64,000 bases of DNA from Rhabdornis inornatus (Eukaryota > Chordata > Aves > Passeriformes > Rhabdornithidae), in the NCBI GenBank assembly GCA_013397075.1, contig VWZS01001987.1, positions 514,267 through 578,266 of the forward strand. Direction: 5' to 3'. Both the position numbers and the translations under genes were made by a program. The stretch's first letter is position 1. Each line of letters begins with the position of its first letter. The notes under the pieces are model-generated. The model was not told where the DNA came from. It did no database searches and saw only the letters and a list, made by a program, of their open reading frames with translations. Below, piece after piece: positions 63,285 to 64,000 of the stretch.

Positions 63285-64000
63285 TCATTTTGTTAAACTG
63301 AATGCTTTCTGCTTTCCTGGCCACTTGCCACCATGGCAAATGCAGTGAGAGACAGAAGCGTAGCATGTGTCTTCTGCTGGCAGCTGGTTGTATGGTGGGG
63401 CTTCTTCAGCCCGTGTCACTTGCTCCTGCTCCTCTTCATCAGTGAGACCAAAGTTTTCACCTTCCGGCCAGTTGGTAATTATCTCCAAAATCCCAGGGCG
63501 ATTTGGGTTTCCAATACAGGTGCGTTGAGTGATGAGGGCAATCCACTTGCTCCATGTGGCATCAGTGGCATCGTGGGTCGAGGGAACCTTTCCTTTAAAC
63601 ATCCACCCCAGCACTGGTAGTCGGGGTGCCAGGAGGAGTTGTGTTTCCGTGCCAACCACCTCAGAGGCAGCTTGAACTCCTTCATAGGTGGCCAAGATCT
63701 CCTTCTCTGTTGGAGTGTAGTTGGCTTTGGACCCTCTGTAACTTCGGCTCCAGAATCCTGGAGGTCAGTCTTGAGTCTCCCCAGGCACCTTCTGCCAAAG
63801 GCTCCAGGACAAACCCTTGTTCCCAGCTGCAGAGTAAAGCACATTCCTCACCTCTGGTCCCATCCTGACTGGGCCAAGGGCTACCACATGATCAGTCTCC
63901 TGCTTGATCTGGGAAAAGGCTTGCTGCTGCTCAGGGCTCCAGTGGAAATTGTTCTTCTTGCAGGTGACCAGGTAAAGAGGGCTCACAATCTGGCTGTACT
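63285..64000 (-). pseudogene. Endogenous retrovirus pol fragment (RT connection region into RNase H), ERVL-like
   Basis: Minus-strand translation shows a retroviral pol segment that begins outside the window. A PLYLVT block followed by FHWSPEQQQAF (about 63920-63985) is the RT thumb/connection start. An LWQ block near 63790 and a GFWS block near 63750 follow, and then a YTPTEKEIL block (about 63690-63720), which leads toward the RNase H domain. The LAPRLPVLGWMFKG and VPSTHDATDATWSKW stretches follow. The order LWQ...GFWS...YTPxEKExL is typical of ERVL/class III-type avian elements; the class is tentative. All of this lies in one frame, interrupted only by a TGA at 63765-63767. Similarity fades before about 63330, where the first RNase H catalytic aspartate is not seen, and the frame stops at 63285. 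No integrase or LTR is found to the left, so the copy is truncated and cannot be functional. Confidence 0.85.

Noticed and set aside
63333..63620. Plus-strand open frame opposite the retroviral pol
   Set aside because: Shadow of the minus-strand pol frame.
1..64000. CRISPR, operons, IS elements or phage content
   Set aside because: CR1 and avian-type ERV sequences, low coding density and vertebrate-like CpG depletion show this is vertebrate nuclear DNA.

Overview
The window looks like a gene-poor stretch of a bird chromosome, either intergenic or inside a very long intron. The main evidence is at least seven fragments of CR1, the dominant non-LTR retrotransposon of birds and reptiles, including copies that end in the CR1-type 8-bp 3' repeats (ATTCTATG or ATTCTGTG). 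The endogenous retroviral pieces also resemble those common in songbird genomes, so a passerine is my best guess. This is inferred from repeat families only; no gene places the species.

No host protein-coding gene, tRNA, rRNA or other RNA gene is supported. The open frames are short (at most about 200 codons). Several of the longest lack an ATG near their 5' end, many overlap on both strands, and none resembles a protein family I recognise. There is no CpG island or recognisable promoter. There is no bacterial-type content: no operon, CRISPR array or IS element.

Layout: 1-2085 is a long decayed CR1 (+) that carries ORF2 reverse-transcriptase remains and enters from outside the window. Short 3' CR1 ends lie at 7247-7596 (-), 9742-10245 (-), 28745-29057 (+), 40466-40590 (-), 42329-42595 (-) and 49739-49960 (-). 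A compact solo LTR with TG...CA ends and a perfect 6-bp target-site duplication sits at 13178-13468. The right edge (63285-64000, -) is an endogenous retrovirus pol fragment, probably ERVL-like, in one frame with a single premature stop. Identified transposon DNA is roughly 8% of the window, which suggests an ordinary autosomal gene desert or intron and not a repeat-packed W chromosome.

Between the transposons the sequence is unique and AT-leaning. It holds small tandem duplications (13, 16, 27 and 30 bp units), a GA tract with a CT tract about 2 kb away, a TCA repeat, a 12-bp-stem hairpin and a 16-bp palindrome. Some CpG-retaining or homeodomain-site-rich stretches (about 16440-16970, 34020-34240, 38990-39590, 48080-48770) look like candidate conserved enhancers. 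That last reading is inference and needs a cross-species alignment. I found no convincing new biological system; the solo LTR, the retroviral fragment and the two CpG-retaining blocks most merit a second look.
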